Shown piece after piece: positions 45,430-56,034 of a DNA stretch of 64,000 nucleotides (the first letter of the stretch is position 1; every line of letters starts with the position of its first letter). This stretch comes from Takashimella koratensis (lineage: Eukaryota; Basidiomycota; Tremellomycetes; Trichosporonales; Tetragoniomycetaceae): NCBI GenBank assembly GCA_003116875.1, contig BCKT01000007.1, positions 856,365 to 920,364 on the forward strand, written 5' to 3'. The notes under the pieces were generated by a model that made no database searches, was not told the origin of the DNA, and was given only the letters and a program-made list of their open reading frames with translations. Both the position numbers and the translations under genes were made by a program.

Positions 45430-46686
45430 CTTGGCGGTATATTGGGAGAGTCGGTGAGGTGGGTAGAAGGGTGTTGGGGAGGCTGATGTGTGGTGGTGGT
45501 TGAGGTGTTGAGATGGGATAGGAACCAATTAGCACAAGGCTTTTCACCCAAAGTATTGTGACAAAAAGTCTCCCAAGGGACGCAGAGTAGCGGAGTGAAT
45601 AAAGTTGATGGGTTACGTAAGAGATCTCGATGTGGAGGCCCACATCACGCGACTGTTCTTGTGTGTGTGTGTGTGTTTCCGGAAGCCAAAAGTGTAATGA
45701 AGCGAGAATGGATGGATTGAGATCTACGCACGCTATCCGTGTGAACTCGAGGTTGAACCCCGGGTTGGTTGGTCGGATGGGCAGGGCTATACTACTTGTG
45801 CATTACTCGACTACTCAAGGTCAAGGTTGCTTCCACTCGACCCACTGCCCTCTCTCTCTTTCTCTGCTCTCTCCCCTTCCCCTCTCCATCTCCCTCCCCT
45901 CGTGCACCTTCCACTTCGCATCACATCTCCCTCCCTCTCCATCCTCCACACTCTAAACCTATCATCCCACTTCACCTCCTTCCATCCAATCGCAACCCTT
46001 CTCACCATCCCTTCTCGACCCACTTGACCTCCTGACCACCTGACCACCTGACCACCGGCCGGATCACACCCTCATCGTCTCCCCTCCCTTCTCTCATCTC
46101 TCTTATCACCGCGGTCTTTTCTAAATCGCGCATTCATTTCTTCAAACCAACGCTACTCTTTCTTCCTCTTTCTTCAAATCTCTTCCTCTCTCTTCGTCGC
46201 GTCACCTTCTTTCATCCTCATCCTTGATTCTCTCTTGTACTCGTAGTACCATCCACTCTTGTGCTCATAGCATCACGCTCGCTCTTCTCCACCTATTCTC
46301 AATCTTCTTCTTCCTCTTCCTCCTCCCAGATTCATCTTCCTTCTTCCTTGGTAGATATACTATCCCTCACCGCTCTCTTCGCGTTACTCACAGTTCTCAT
46401 CTTCCCTCATCAACTTGACAACGCGTGGTCCTCTGGACAGCTCCACATTCGCCCCACCCACGGCACCAGCCAATCGACATTGGCTTCATATAGTACGTCA
46501 CCTTAACCACCACCTCCATCACCACCTGTTCCCCCCTCCCACCTTCTCCACCTCTCCACCAACCCAAAAACTCCCAATTACACCGTAGCCAACACTAATC
46601 ACCCATCCTCCACTCTCTCAAACCTTGTCCCTTCTCCTCCGCCATCGCGCCGTCCCTCTCCTCCCCATCCCTCCAGCTCGCGCAAC
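45430..46686. promoter_or_regulatory. Divergent upstream region of complex I subunit and Pumilio-type genes
   Basis: A 1.26-kb head-to-head region. It holds a GT dinucleotide run near 45661-45675, three or four tandem CTGACCAC units near 46029-46056, and a long pyrimidine-rich stretch (45840-46680) that is probably 5' leader with possible introns. Frames at 46224-46506 are open but biased; an untranslated or upstream coding exon of the next gene may hide here. Confidence 0.5.
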
Positions 46687-49580
46687 ATGGTTCAACGCAC
46701 CTCTCCTTCCTCATCCGTGTTCGAGATCGCCTCCTGGGTGCAAAACACCACCCTCGATCCTGTCGACCCGGGTTCCATCTCCTTCACCGACCCACCTTCC
46801 TCCCGCTCCGACCTGTCCTCTCTCCCTCCCATGTCTGGCGAGTCGAGCACCGAACAGGGCGACTCATCCGACATGCCCCCGACCCCGCCGCCTGAGCTGC
46901 ACCCGCTCAACCGCACCATCCGAGGCCCGCATCCCCCCGTGCGCGAGAACAAGAATAAATCTCCGGCTATAGGACCCGGCGCGATCGGTCAACCCCATGG
47001 GAACGCGCTGTTCAACCCCAGGCTTAGGAACAGTCAGCGCAGCTTGTCTCTGGAAGAGATCCCCAAGTCCAACACCCAGCAGGCCTTGACCCGAATCGAG
47101 CCTGCGACCACTGGCAACCGCGCTACTACTGCTCGCCTACCGGTGAGTCCATGCATCCATTCCCGCCTGCATCGACCCATCTACGACTCACTTGCGAAGA
47201 GGAAAGGCTAACTGCCGCCCAGCTCGGCCAGACATTCTCTCAGCCCCTCTCCACTGGGTTCCAAGCCGTCGCAACTCCTTTTCTTTCCGGTATCACCGAC
47301 AACACGATCTGGTCAGCACCGTCGCCCCCCGGCCATGCTCAGGAAGACCTCACGAAAGACCCAGTGAGCTCCCGTTCTTCATATCCCAACTAACTTTGCC
47401 AGAAGGACAGCCTTATCCGCGAGCTGCAGGAGAAGCTGTTGAACATCACTGCCCAGAGAGACAACCTGCAGGACCAAGTCAACCAGCTCAAGGCGGACTT
47501 GTTCAAGCTTCAAACCAGCGTGAGTCATCCTCGTCTCCATCCCTGCGCAAGCTGTCTGCCGCTGATCTCGCAAAGCAGATGATCTCGCCGCCCGCACTTT
47601 ACAGGCCGCCTTCTGTATCTACCTTATCCATCGAATCTTTCGGCTCACCGACGACGCAATATGACAGCTTGACCTTCGCGCCAGGCTTCGGTGGACACGG
47701 CTTCACCCCCTTACCCAACGGCCTGGGGCTGGATGGGATTCCGGGGCCCAACTTTACCGATAACGGCTTTGGCAGGAGGCCCGTGGCTTCACTCACAGAA
47801 GAGGTACGCCTGCTGATGGCCAAGAAGCTGACCATTGCAGGCCAACTGGCCGATCGAAACCTATTATCCGTCAGAGTACGCCCTCGAATGGATCATTGGC
47901 AGCAAGATCAACTTTCAGCGACTCGAGGTCAAGGGTGAGATTGAGATCATCCGACCTGTCGTATGGGCTATTGCCTTTTTCGAAGCCAAGGACAGCTCCC
48001 AAGGGTATGTCAGATCTCGATAAATAACATCAGATCTGTCTCTTACAGTTTACAGAGCCTCGTTGAAAATGGGAGCAAACTTTCTGGGAGTAAGTTCAGC
48101 TCTACAATCGATACATACCTGGGTTCCCCTGACGCGGGTACAGAACCGTATTGGCGCCCCATCCGGCAGCAAAGTGTCTCCCCGGATCACCGAGGCGATC
48201 ATTGCCTGGGCCAAAGCACTGTGCCTCACGTCCAATGGAAATTACCTTTGCCAGCAGCTGTTGGACAAGGCCGCGGTGGAGGAGAAGATGCGTTTCATCA
48301 AGGCTATTGAGTAAGTGTAGCATGCTGAACTGAATAATCCGGTAGAAGCACGAGCTAATGGACGATACGCAGAGACGAAATTATCTCCATCGCCGACAAC
48401 AAGTTTGGGTCTCACGTACTCATCAAGGCTATCAGTGTCAAAGAACTCGAGGTACGCCCCGGTCACCGCTGCGTAGCACTGTTCTGACTTCCCTTAGACC
48501 GTCGTCTCGGATGCTCTGTTCAAGGTCGGTGTGTTCGAGTCAATGAACTCTGGCGCTCGAAAGATCTGGAGGCCGGTAAGTTGGGTGCGAGCCTATTTCA
48601 CGATAGACCGCTATATTGACATCCCGCAGTACCTGGGAAAATGCAAGGACAACGAGGTGACCGAGGTGTTTGAAAAGTGAGTGTAAACGCTTCGGTATAG
48701 ACTAAACGATGTCAGGGTCAAGACCGCTATGCAAGGGCGTTGGGCCGAACTCGCTTGTGTCAATGAGGTAGGAACAAGGCAAAGCGGCGCTGACATCCCC
48801 AGCACGGCTCGATCTCGGTTCAGCAGATTTTTGAAGGATGTGTCAACCAGGAGCTCATGGTGGGTCGGAATAGATGTGGCAGTTGGCTGACAAGCTCTCA
48901 GGATGCTTGCCTCACAGAAGTAAGTGGAGTCTAGACTTGCAAAGCTAACACTCAGATCCTTGCGGATATCGCAAAAGTCGCCAATAGCCAGTCAGGCCAG
49001 TAAGTAGCTCTTGCCAACCTCCTCCATCAAGAGTTAACCAAAGATGACAGCTTCGTCGTGAACCGTCTCCTCGGATCGAATGAAGAGAATGCCAAAGCCG
49101 TCTCGAACGCCCTCCTCACTGCCTACCCTCCTGTGGCTACCAGCCACCACGGCGTCCAGTTCGTTGATATCATCTTCAACGCCAACCCTTTGATGCGTAG
49201 GAACAACATGGTCAAGTACCTCGAGGCTCTCTGCGCCCAGCCCAGGGGGTGAGTCGTGAACATCATTTTCTCCTATGCTTTACAGTCGTGGCTGACGGAG
49301 TGGAAGGGGGACTCCCGGGATTGTGACGGTCGCAAACTCCTCTGTCGGACGCAACCACCTCCGTAAGTCAATGTCTGGGATGAAGAGTGCCTGGAGTTGG
49401 TCTGATGTGGGAACAGAGAACGTCCTCCACCACATCGCTACGAGCGACAGGGCGACACTGAGGCTGGTTACTACCACGTGCAACAATTTCCAGACAACAC
49501 TTCGCAGCTCTCAGAGCGGCAACGAGCTCCTTCGCCAACTGCGAGTTTTATCTAATTCCCTGCTGCCGGGTTATTGCTGA
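46687..49580 (+). CDS. Divergent Pumilio (PUF) RNA-binding protein
   Basis: Probably binds 3' UTR elements and represses or localises mRNAs. Many short introns. The N-terminal third is Ser/Pro-rich (MVQRTSPSSSVFEIASWVQN). A coiled-coil-like segment follows (DSLIRELQEKLLNITAQRDN). The C-terminal part has tandem helical repeats with PUF-like cores: ALCLTSNGNYLCQQLLD, ISIADNKFGSHVLIKAI, LACVNEHGSISVQQIFEGC, KVANSQSGHFVVNRLL and PVATSHHGVQFVDIIF. The usual RNA-contact triplets can be seen but are changed (for example NxxYxxQ in the first, SxxVxxQ in the third), so it is diverged from Puf3/Puf4 and nearer in layout to Puf1/Jsn1. The last exon ends at 49580 with LLRQLRVLSNSLLPGYC. The start at 46687 is the first ATG that opens the long frame; an upstream exon is possible. 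Confidence 0.75.
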
Positions 49581-50832
49581 ATAGTCTTGTGATCAGTGGG
49601 GTCATCCATACCCAGGCTCGGCGACTGTAGAGTTTAGAATCGAAGATCTCCGCTGGCTAATCGACGAAGCAAGACGATAACGCAACATGTAACCATCAAA
49701 GAAAGCAAGCACGAAATCGAAAACGAAATCAAGAACGAACAAACGTCAAAACGAAACCGAACACGAAACGCCACAACGAAAAAAATCAAAATGACCATCG
49801 AAAACGAAACCAAAACGAAACCAAGAGCAAACGATAATATCACAACCCCCATTGCGTTCGAGCATGACCATCACACGAGGTACCGGTTGATCTACCGGCA
49901 AACTCTGCGTCATTGCATATCCACACGACTACCAACTCCTGTCTCGCCATTCAGTCCGACAAGGATCACGACCTAATCCCTTTCACTGTATCGTTTTCAA
50001 CCTGTCCAACATTATCATCCCTTCATGTCTTCACCCTCTTCACCCCATCGTCGATCTTCTTCGACTTGGATTTGGGCCGCGGAACGACTCGACCGATCCA
50101 TCGCGGGTCACCACATTCATTTGGCACCCTCGTTTGGCACTCTCGTTGAGCACACTCGTTTCATCGTCTATCGATTGACAATCCGCGATCCGCCCCGTCT
50201 CGTACTCTTACTCCGTCTTCCCTTCCTTGCTTCCTCCCCCACACATCAGGAATCTCCGCCAATTCTCACTTTGTAACATCATTTCCAAAACACCATTTCA
50301 GAACACACCCAAAGATATAAACAAACCAAAAACTTCTGTCATGGTCAATCTGTGTGTTTTAAATCAAAAGACTTGGTATCAATTCTGTATATATCATTTC
50401 TTCCCAACAAAAAGTCTTCTCGACTATAACCCTTCATCACCCTCTCTTCCTTATCCCATTCGATCCCATACCATCCCGTCGTCTCCCCTCTTCACCCTTC
50501 AACCGTTGTTCTCTATTTTCTCAAGGATTCTTTATAAACATGCCGGATTCTCAATAAAAGTAACTTGTTCACCTGCCCCGTTAGCTGGGTGCAGAAGCTT
50601 CTCGATGTCATTTGTGAATCTCGGTCTACTCGTGACTCCTCCACCAAGTCTGCAAGTCGACGCTATCACGATTGATTGACTAAGCCAACCGGCCGGATCA
50701 ATAAGTCTGGTGTGGCGTTGAGTGTAACTGGATGTGTAGTGTGCATGAACATGATAAGGATACAACAATTGACTCTAGAGTCAAGTTCGGCTACTCCTCT
50801 GCGCCTGGATGGCTGGGGCTTGGAGGTCTGTT
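49581..50832. other. Convergent intergenic region with an AAACGA-rich tract
   Basis: This 1.25-kb stretch lies between the Pumilio-type and IMP4 genes. Positions about 49700-49840 carry some ten AAACGA or GAAAACGAAA-like units. The rest is AT/C-rich with no supported gene; frames around 50227-50679 show no protein features. Confidence 0.55.
49700..49840 (+). repeat. Imperfect AAACGA repeat tract
   Basis: Irregularly spaced copies of AACGAAA and close variants over about 140 bases in the probable 3' UTR of the Pumilio-type gene. The tract is purine-rich on the plus strand. Confidence 0.6.
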
Positions 50833-52047
50833 CTACATCTGGGTCCGCTTCTTGGCGGTACGGAGGAAAGGACGGAGCAACCACTCAACATCAGCCTCGG
50901 TCTGGTCGATTGTCCCTTGTCGGATCTCATAGGCTACACATAGTATGCGTCAGCGAAGAAAGAACGTGGATGTACAGGCGAAGAGTAAAAAGAGGTTTGG
51001 ACGACTCACGTTTCGCTTCGAATCGGGGACCGACTTCGGCGAGTTGAATATCTTTGTGCGAAGTCTTGGCGAAAACGTGATGTCTATTGGTGTAAGGTCA
51101 GGGAATCAGCTCCATCTTCTTCTTCTTCCCTATCACCTTTCGCCCAAGACTCACCTGAACGAGATGAAATCACTATCATTGACAAACGTCATGACTCTCT
51201 TCGCGTCCTCTTTGGGCACTGGAAACAGCGCCTTCAATATCCCTGCGACTCTATCTCCCAATTTGGTGCTAAACCCATCAAAGATTAAATGCGGGTACTG
51301 CTCCGATACGGTCGAGTCGCTAGTCGAGACATCGTGTCGCAGGGTCACGTTGTGCAGCGTCATGCTGAGCGTCGGACCGTGAGGGAGGTGAGAGATGATC
51401 AAGGCATCAGGAACACCTCGGTGTTCGTGGATAATAACAAGGTCGGTCATGTTGGAGGAAAGACAGGTCTGGACTAGGTCTTTGACGACGGTGTTACCTC
51501 GGTTCAAGCGGACAGAGTTGGGGAAGACGAGGCGGAGTTCCTGATCACCAAGGCGTCAGTAGAAAAACGATAGGGCAGAAGGGAACAAATGAGAAGAACG
51601 AAGAGGTATAATGAATGATATGCCAAGCTACGTAAGTTGGTAGAGAGCCAAGCGCCCGGACTCACCTTGGAGAATTGAAGAAGGCGAGACGACGGATCTC
51701 TTGACGTAGTTATCACGATCCTAGGCTCATACGTCCCGACTTTGGCATATTCGTCATCCACATGCGACTTGGGATCCACCTGAGCTTCATCCAACGCCAA
51801 ATCCTTCCCAATCGTCCTTGCCTCGCTTCGAAGTTCAGTAGGGATTTGTTTCCCCTGAGCAAGTAAATCCTTGATACGTTGTTTACGATCAAAAATGGCT
51901 CGTTCTTGAGATTCGTGAGATTTCTTGTAAATGTATTCGCGACGCTCGCGCGCTTGCCGTCGGATCTAGACGCACGGTCAGTGAGAGGAAGACAGAGCAG
52001 GAGGCGAAAGTGGTAAGCCGGGTGGGATGGGAGGTGGGACGTACCAT
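50833..52047 (-). CDS. IMP4: U3 snoRNP protein Imp4 (Brix domain)
   Basis: Component of the small-subunit processome, needed for early 18S rRNA cleavages in the nucleolus. The start codon at 52047-52045 stands alone in its coding exon: ATG is followed directly by GTACGT, and the next exon begins IRRQARERREYIYKKSHESQ, which restores the classic Imp4 N-terminus. Then LAQGKQIPTELRSEARTIGK, the Brix region (GTYEPRIVITTSRDPSSRLL, FSKELRLVFPNSVRLNRGNT, LSSNMTDLVIIHEHRGVPDA, LIISHLPHGPTLSMTLHNVT, HLIFDGFSTKLGDRVAGILK, VMTFVNDSDFISFRHHVF) and the C-terminal EVGPRFEAKPYEIRQGTIDQ ending RTAKKRTQM. Length about 290 aa as usual. Confidence 0.94.
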
Positions 52048-52723
52048 AATGTGGAAAGGTTGGAAGGAGATGGTGAAGGATAGATTCGAGGTCAACCGAT
52101 TCGAGGTCAACCGGTTCAAGGTTCAAATGTTGAAAATTGTTCAAGCGTGCCTGGACGGCGGCAACCGGCAGTATAGGCACGCGTGGAAATTCAAAGAGTG
52201 CTTAGGCTTCCGTCACGTAGGCCTGCTGGGTGTAACCCCTAACCCCTCTCCCCAGGCCTATCTCGGAGGATATGGGGTATTACGTGGACTGAATTCCTGT
52301 TCGAAATCCGAAACGCGCACGTTTGTGGACAGCTACGGCCCAGGACCGGGGCTCACTCACCCTGCCAGGCCCAGGCGCAAGACCCAAGGCTGCCCGTTCT
52401 AACTTTGATTTTGGCAAACTTTTTGATCGTGTGTGTGTGGACCGAGCTTGTGTGTGTGCTCGTGTCCATCCATCCGTCACGACCATCATCATCATCATCA
52501 TCATCATCTTCACCAAAGCCACAGCTCACGCGATCACTCGTCACCTCTCCTCTCCACCCCCTTCATCCCCAAGTCTCCTGGCCACCTCTTACCCACCCCA
52601 CTCGACCTCACCTCAACCTTGCCTTCCTCCGCTCTACACTCCACTCTCCGCATTCCTCACGCCATCGGCCCAAGTGGCGCCCCATTCACCTATTGATCGA
52701 CCACCCACTTCTTTGTCGCCACC
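52048..52723. promoter_or_regulatory. Divergent promoter between IMP4 and the endopolyphosphatase
   Basis: A 676-base head-to-head region. Near IMP4 there is a short direct repeat of CGAGGTCAACCG (about 52088 and 52103). Near 52484-52508 lies a trinucleotide CAT run, followed by a C-rich leader. Confidence 0.5.
52484..52508 (+). repeat. (CAT)n microsatellite
   Basis: Eight consecutive CAT units in the upstream region of the endopolyphosphatase gene. It lies outside the spliced coding sequence. Confidence 0.85.
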
Positions 52724-55475
52724 ATGCGCGTCGCGGCACCCTTGTTCGCGCTCGCCGCCGTCGCCCTCGCTACTGCCTCCTCAGCCTCTGCAGACCCATC
52801 ACCACCCCAACCGCAACCACCACGGTCCCAACAACCTCTCCAAGCATCACTAGCAAAGAAACGTACGTATCACATTTTCACAACCCAATGGAAAAAAAAA
52901 GGTTGGTCGCGTGCACATGCTAATTTTTCTGGTTACCACTTTCCCGGTCGCTCGTTGGTCCATCCTTCGGTCTCACCCTTTCGTCGCCCTTCCATCCTCT
53001 CCCGCCACTTGGGTACTCGTGTGCAGCGCTCAGAGGTCGATTCTTGCACGTTACCGACTTTCACCCGGACCCACACTACGCTGTCGGGTCAGACTACGAC
53101 GATGCATGCCATAGCAGCAAGAAGCTCACGGGTGCCGGCGTCGACGAAGGGGACATGAAGAAGGGTTCGGGTGCAGGCAAATGGGGCGCAGCTGTCTCGT
53201 GAGTCACCAAGACCAATAGGAGCACGTACACCGTTGCGAAGAAGACCGATCGGGTGCGCGCATAGGGAAGGAGGTGCTGATGAATCCCCTGCGTAGCGAT
53301 TGCGACTCTCCAATGTCGCTCGTAGATTATACATTCGATTGGCTCAAGAAGGAATGGGCGGACGAGATTGACTTTATCATCTGGACCGGCGACAATGCGA
53401 GGTCAGTATTGATTGAGACCAGGTACCAAATCCAAGGCCCCCCGCTAGCTCCCCTCTGTCCGCCTCGCTAATAGCCGTAACAGACACGATATCGACCGCG
53501 CGCTGCCCCGAACACCGAAAGAGATCTTCAGCCTCAATGAGATGATGGTCAAGAAGATGGTTGACACTTTTGGGAAAGATATGCCCATCGTACCGAGTAT
53601 CGGCAACAACGACATTTACCCACACAACGTTCTCGCCAAGGGCCCTAACCACATCACCGAGAAGTTCCTCACGTAAGTACACCTAGCTCCCTGCGTCCTT
53701 GTAGAAATCAGAGCTTTTGTTGACGGACCACAGGATCTGGAAACACTTTATCCCAGATGGTGACCGACATGTGTTTGAGCGCGGCGCGTACTTTTCCAAA
53801 GAGGTCATTCCGGATCGCTTGGCTGTGATCTCCCTCAACACGCTGTATTGGTACGATTCGAACACTTGTGAGTTCAGCTTTCGTTTTCTTTTGAAGGATA
53901 CCGCTGCTGACACATACAGTGGTCGACGGGTGTCAGGATAACTCACATGACCCGGGAGCGTTACAAATGGACTGGCTCGAGGTGCAGCTGCAGAATTACC
54001 GTGACCGAGGTATGCAGGTTTGGATGTCGGGTCATGTCCCGCCCCATCTTGGCCACTACTTTGACAACTGCTGTGAGTGTTTCTCCTTCCTACTCAAGTA
54101 AAGTAAATTGGCTGTGGTCCTCCATTCCCTGACTGACCGTCCCAGACTTGCGATACGGCGATATCGCCCTGCGGTACCAAGACACCATTGTCGGCCACCT
54201 GTTCGGCCATATGAACGTCGACCACTTCTTCTTCATCGACGTCGACGAGCTCGAGTCCACCGAGATCAAGACTGAGTCAAAGAAGAAGAAGAGCAAGGGT
54301 GGGAAGAAACATCTGCTCGATTACACAGACGCGACTGTCAATGCCACCGAGGAGATCTTCTACTTTGGTCCCGAACCGCGACACGGGTCTCATCTCGAGT
54401 CGTCAGGCAGGATCGGTGTGTTGGGGCGTAACGGGAACAATGGACTCAGCGACTCGTTGAAGAAGGATTTCGGAGAGATGCCGGGTCCACAGAAACTCAA
54501 GCTCAAGGATTACGCAGTGATGACTGTCTCGCCGAGTATCATTCCCACTTACTTGCCAAGCTTGCGGATATTCTCGTGAGTACAAGTGCAACAAATAGCT
54601 TTCATGTCCTCAAGAGGCTATCATCCAAGCTGACATCGTTGCCTCAGCTACAATGTTAGCGACTTTGCGGGCGTGCCATCGCTGGACGAGGACGAGAGCG
54701 AGTTCGCCGACGACGATGCGGCGAGGCCGATCGATATTGAGAAGAGTCGCAAGGGAGGCCATCGTCACGACAAGCCTAAATCTGACTGCAAACTCCCCGA
54801 GAACGAGGACAAACCCCACTGCACATTCAAGAACAAGCCACGGTTCTACAACAAGACTTCGCCCAGTCGATCTAACGGGCCCATGTCCCCGCTCGGCTAC
54901 GTTCAGTTCTACCTCCCAGACGTGGATAAGCAGACCAAGGCGCCGCCACCGTGGGTGATCGAGTACTCGACGTTCAAGGCAAAGGCCCTGCTTCCATCCA
55001 ACTTGACGGGCGAGAAGAAGACGCAAGAACTCCCACTCCCGCTTCACCTCTTGCCAGGGTACGACCCGGACGTGCTCGCTAGTCCCGACTTGATGGACAC
55101 GCTTGGCGACCTCGACCAAATTGACGAAGACGATCTGGACATCAGCGTTTACGACTGGAAACGCAGCCTCGCGGTTGTGAAAGGATCGGACGACGTGGAC
55201 GCCGATGCCGACTTGGAGAGCGACCAAGTCAATGCCGAAGAAACACTCGCGATGAAAAAAGACAAGTTCAAGCGAGAATTGAAGAGGATCACTCCTTGGG
55301 CAATGAAAGATTTGACAATTAAGAGCTATGTCAAACTCGCGAGAAAGTTGGTGGCTGAGAAGAAACTTTGGCAAAAGTTTACCCAGTTCATGTGAGTTGA
55401 CCCTTGTTGGCTGGGGGGTTTGTTCAGTCATGAGTGGCGCTGATGTTTTGATACAGGTTTGTGTCCTCGGATTGA
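52724..55475 (+). CDS. PPN1: Vacuolar endopolyphosphatase (Ppn1-like)
   Basis: Cleaves long-chain polyphosphate in the vacuole. Starts at 52724 with a signal anchor ([20 protein letters not shown]). The first intron joins to [20 protein letters not shown], the metallophosphatase DxH site. Then [35 protein letters not shown] (GNND), [36 protein letters not shown] and [17 protein letters not shown] (GHxH). These five metal-site motifs and the large C-terminal part with [18 protein letters not shown] are characteristic of Ppn1 rather than sphingomyelinase. An Asp/Glu-rich and a Lys/Ser insertion interrupt the catalytic half ([14 protein letters not shown]). The last intron adds FVSSD before the stop at 55475. 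Confidence 0.9.
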
Positions 55476-56034
55476 GAAGTAGAAAGACCGGTCGAAGTGA
55501 TCTGCAGCTTTTGACAATATCTCGTATTCTTCCCCTTTTTGTACCTTATTAACGCCATACAACCTACATTCGAGACGGCTCGAGACAATCTTCACGTCCA
55601 GTCAACGTTTTCATCACCTAGATGACAGATTGGACTGTGTGTTGAACTCGTTGTGCTACTCAATTCCATTCATTCCCTCATGAGTCTCGATGATCGTGAC
55701 ACGCCATTTGTTGTATCTTTCTAGTTCGGTTTCCTAGACGAGATGTGACTTGTTCAGTCGTCTGTGCCTTTTGTTTTAAGCCAGTTTTCAGTGCCGAGGT
55801 ATCAGGGGAGAAATGGCGATCGTAGAGGGTGAGGAGGCAATGATATTGCACAATGATATGGTATAGCATAGGCTTATAGTAAGATGGATCGATGTATATG
55901 ACTTTACCTGCCGCCATTTCCTTGCTGAAGTTCCTGGCTCGTCCTCTGATCATCTCCTCTGGTCATCCTGTCGCGATGAATAGATATGTCTTCCTGAAAT
56001 CATCATTTCCGCTCGCACGCCTTTCGACATTCTC
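55476..56034. other. Convergent intergenic region
   Basis: This 559-base stretch lies between the 3' ends of the endopolyphosphatase and the first BTB-like gene. It is AT-richer than its neighbours. No gene is seen. Confidence 0.55.
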
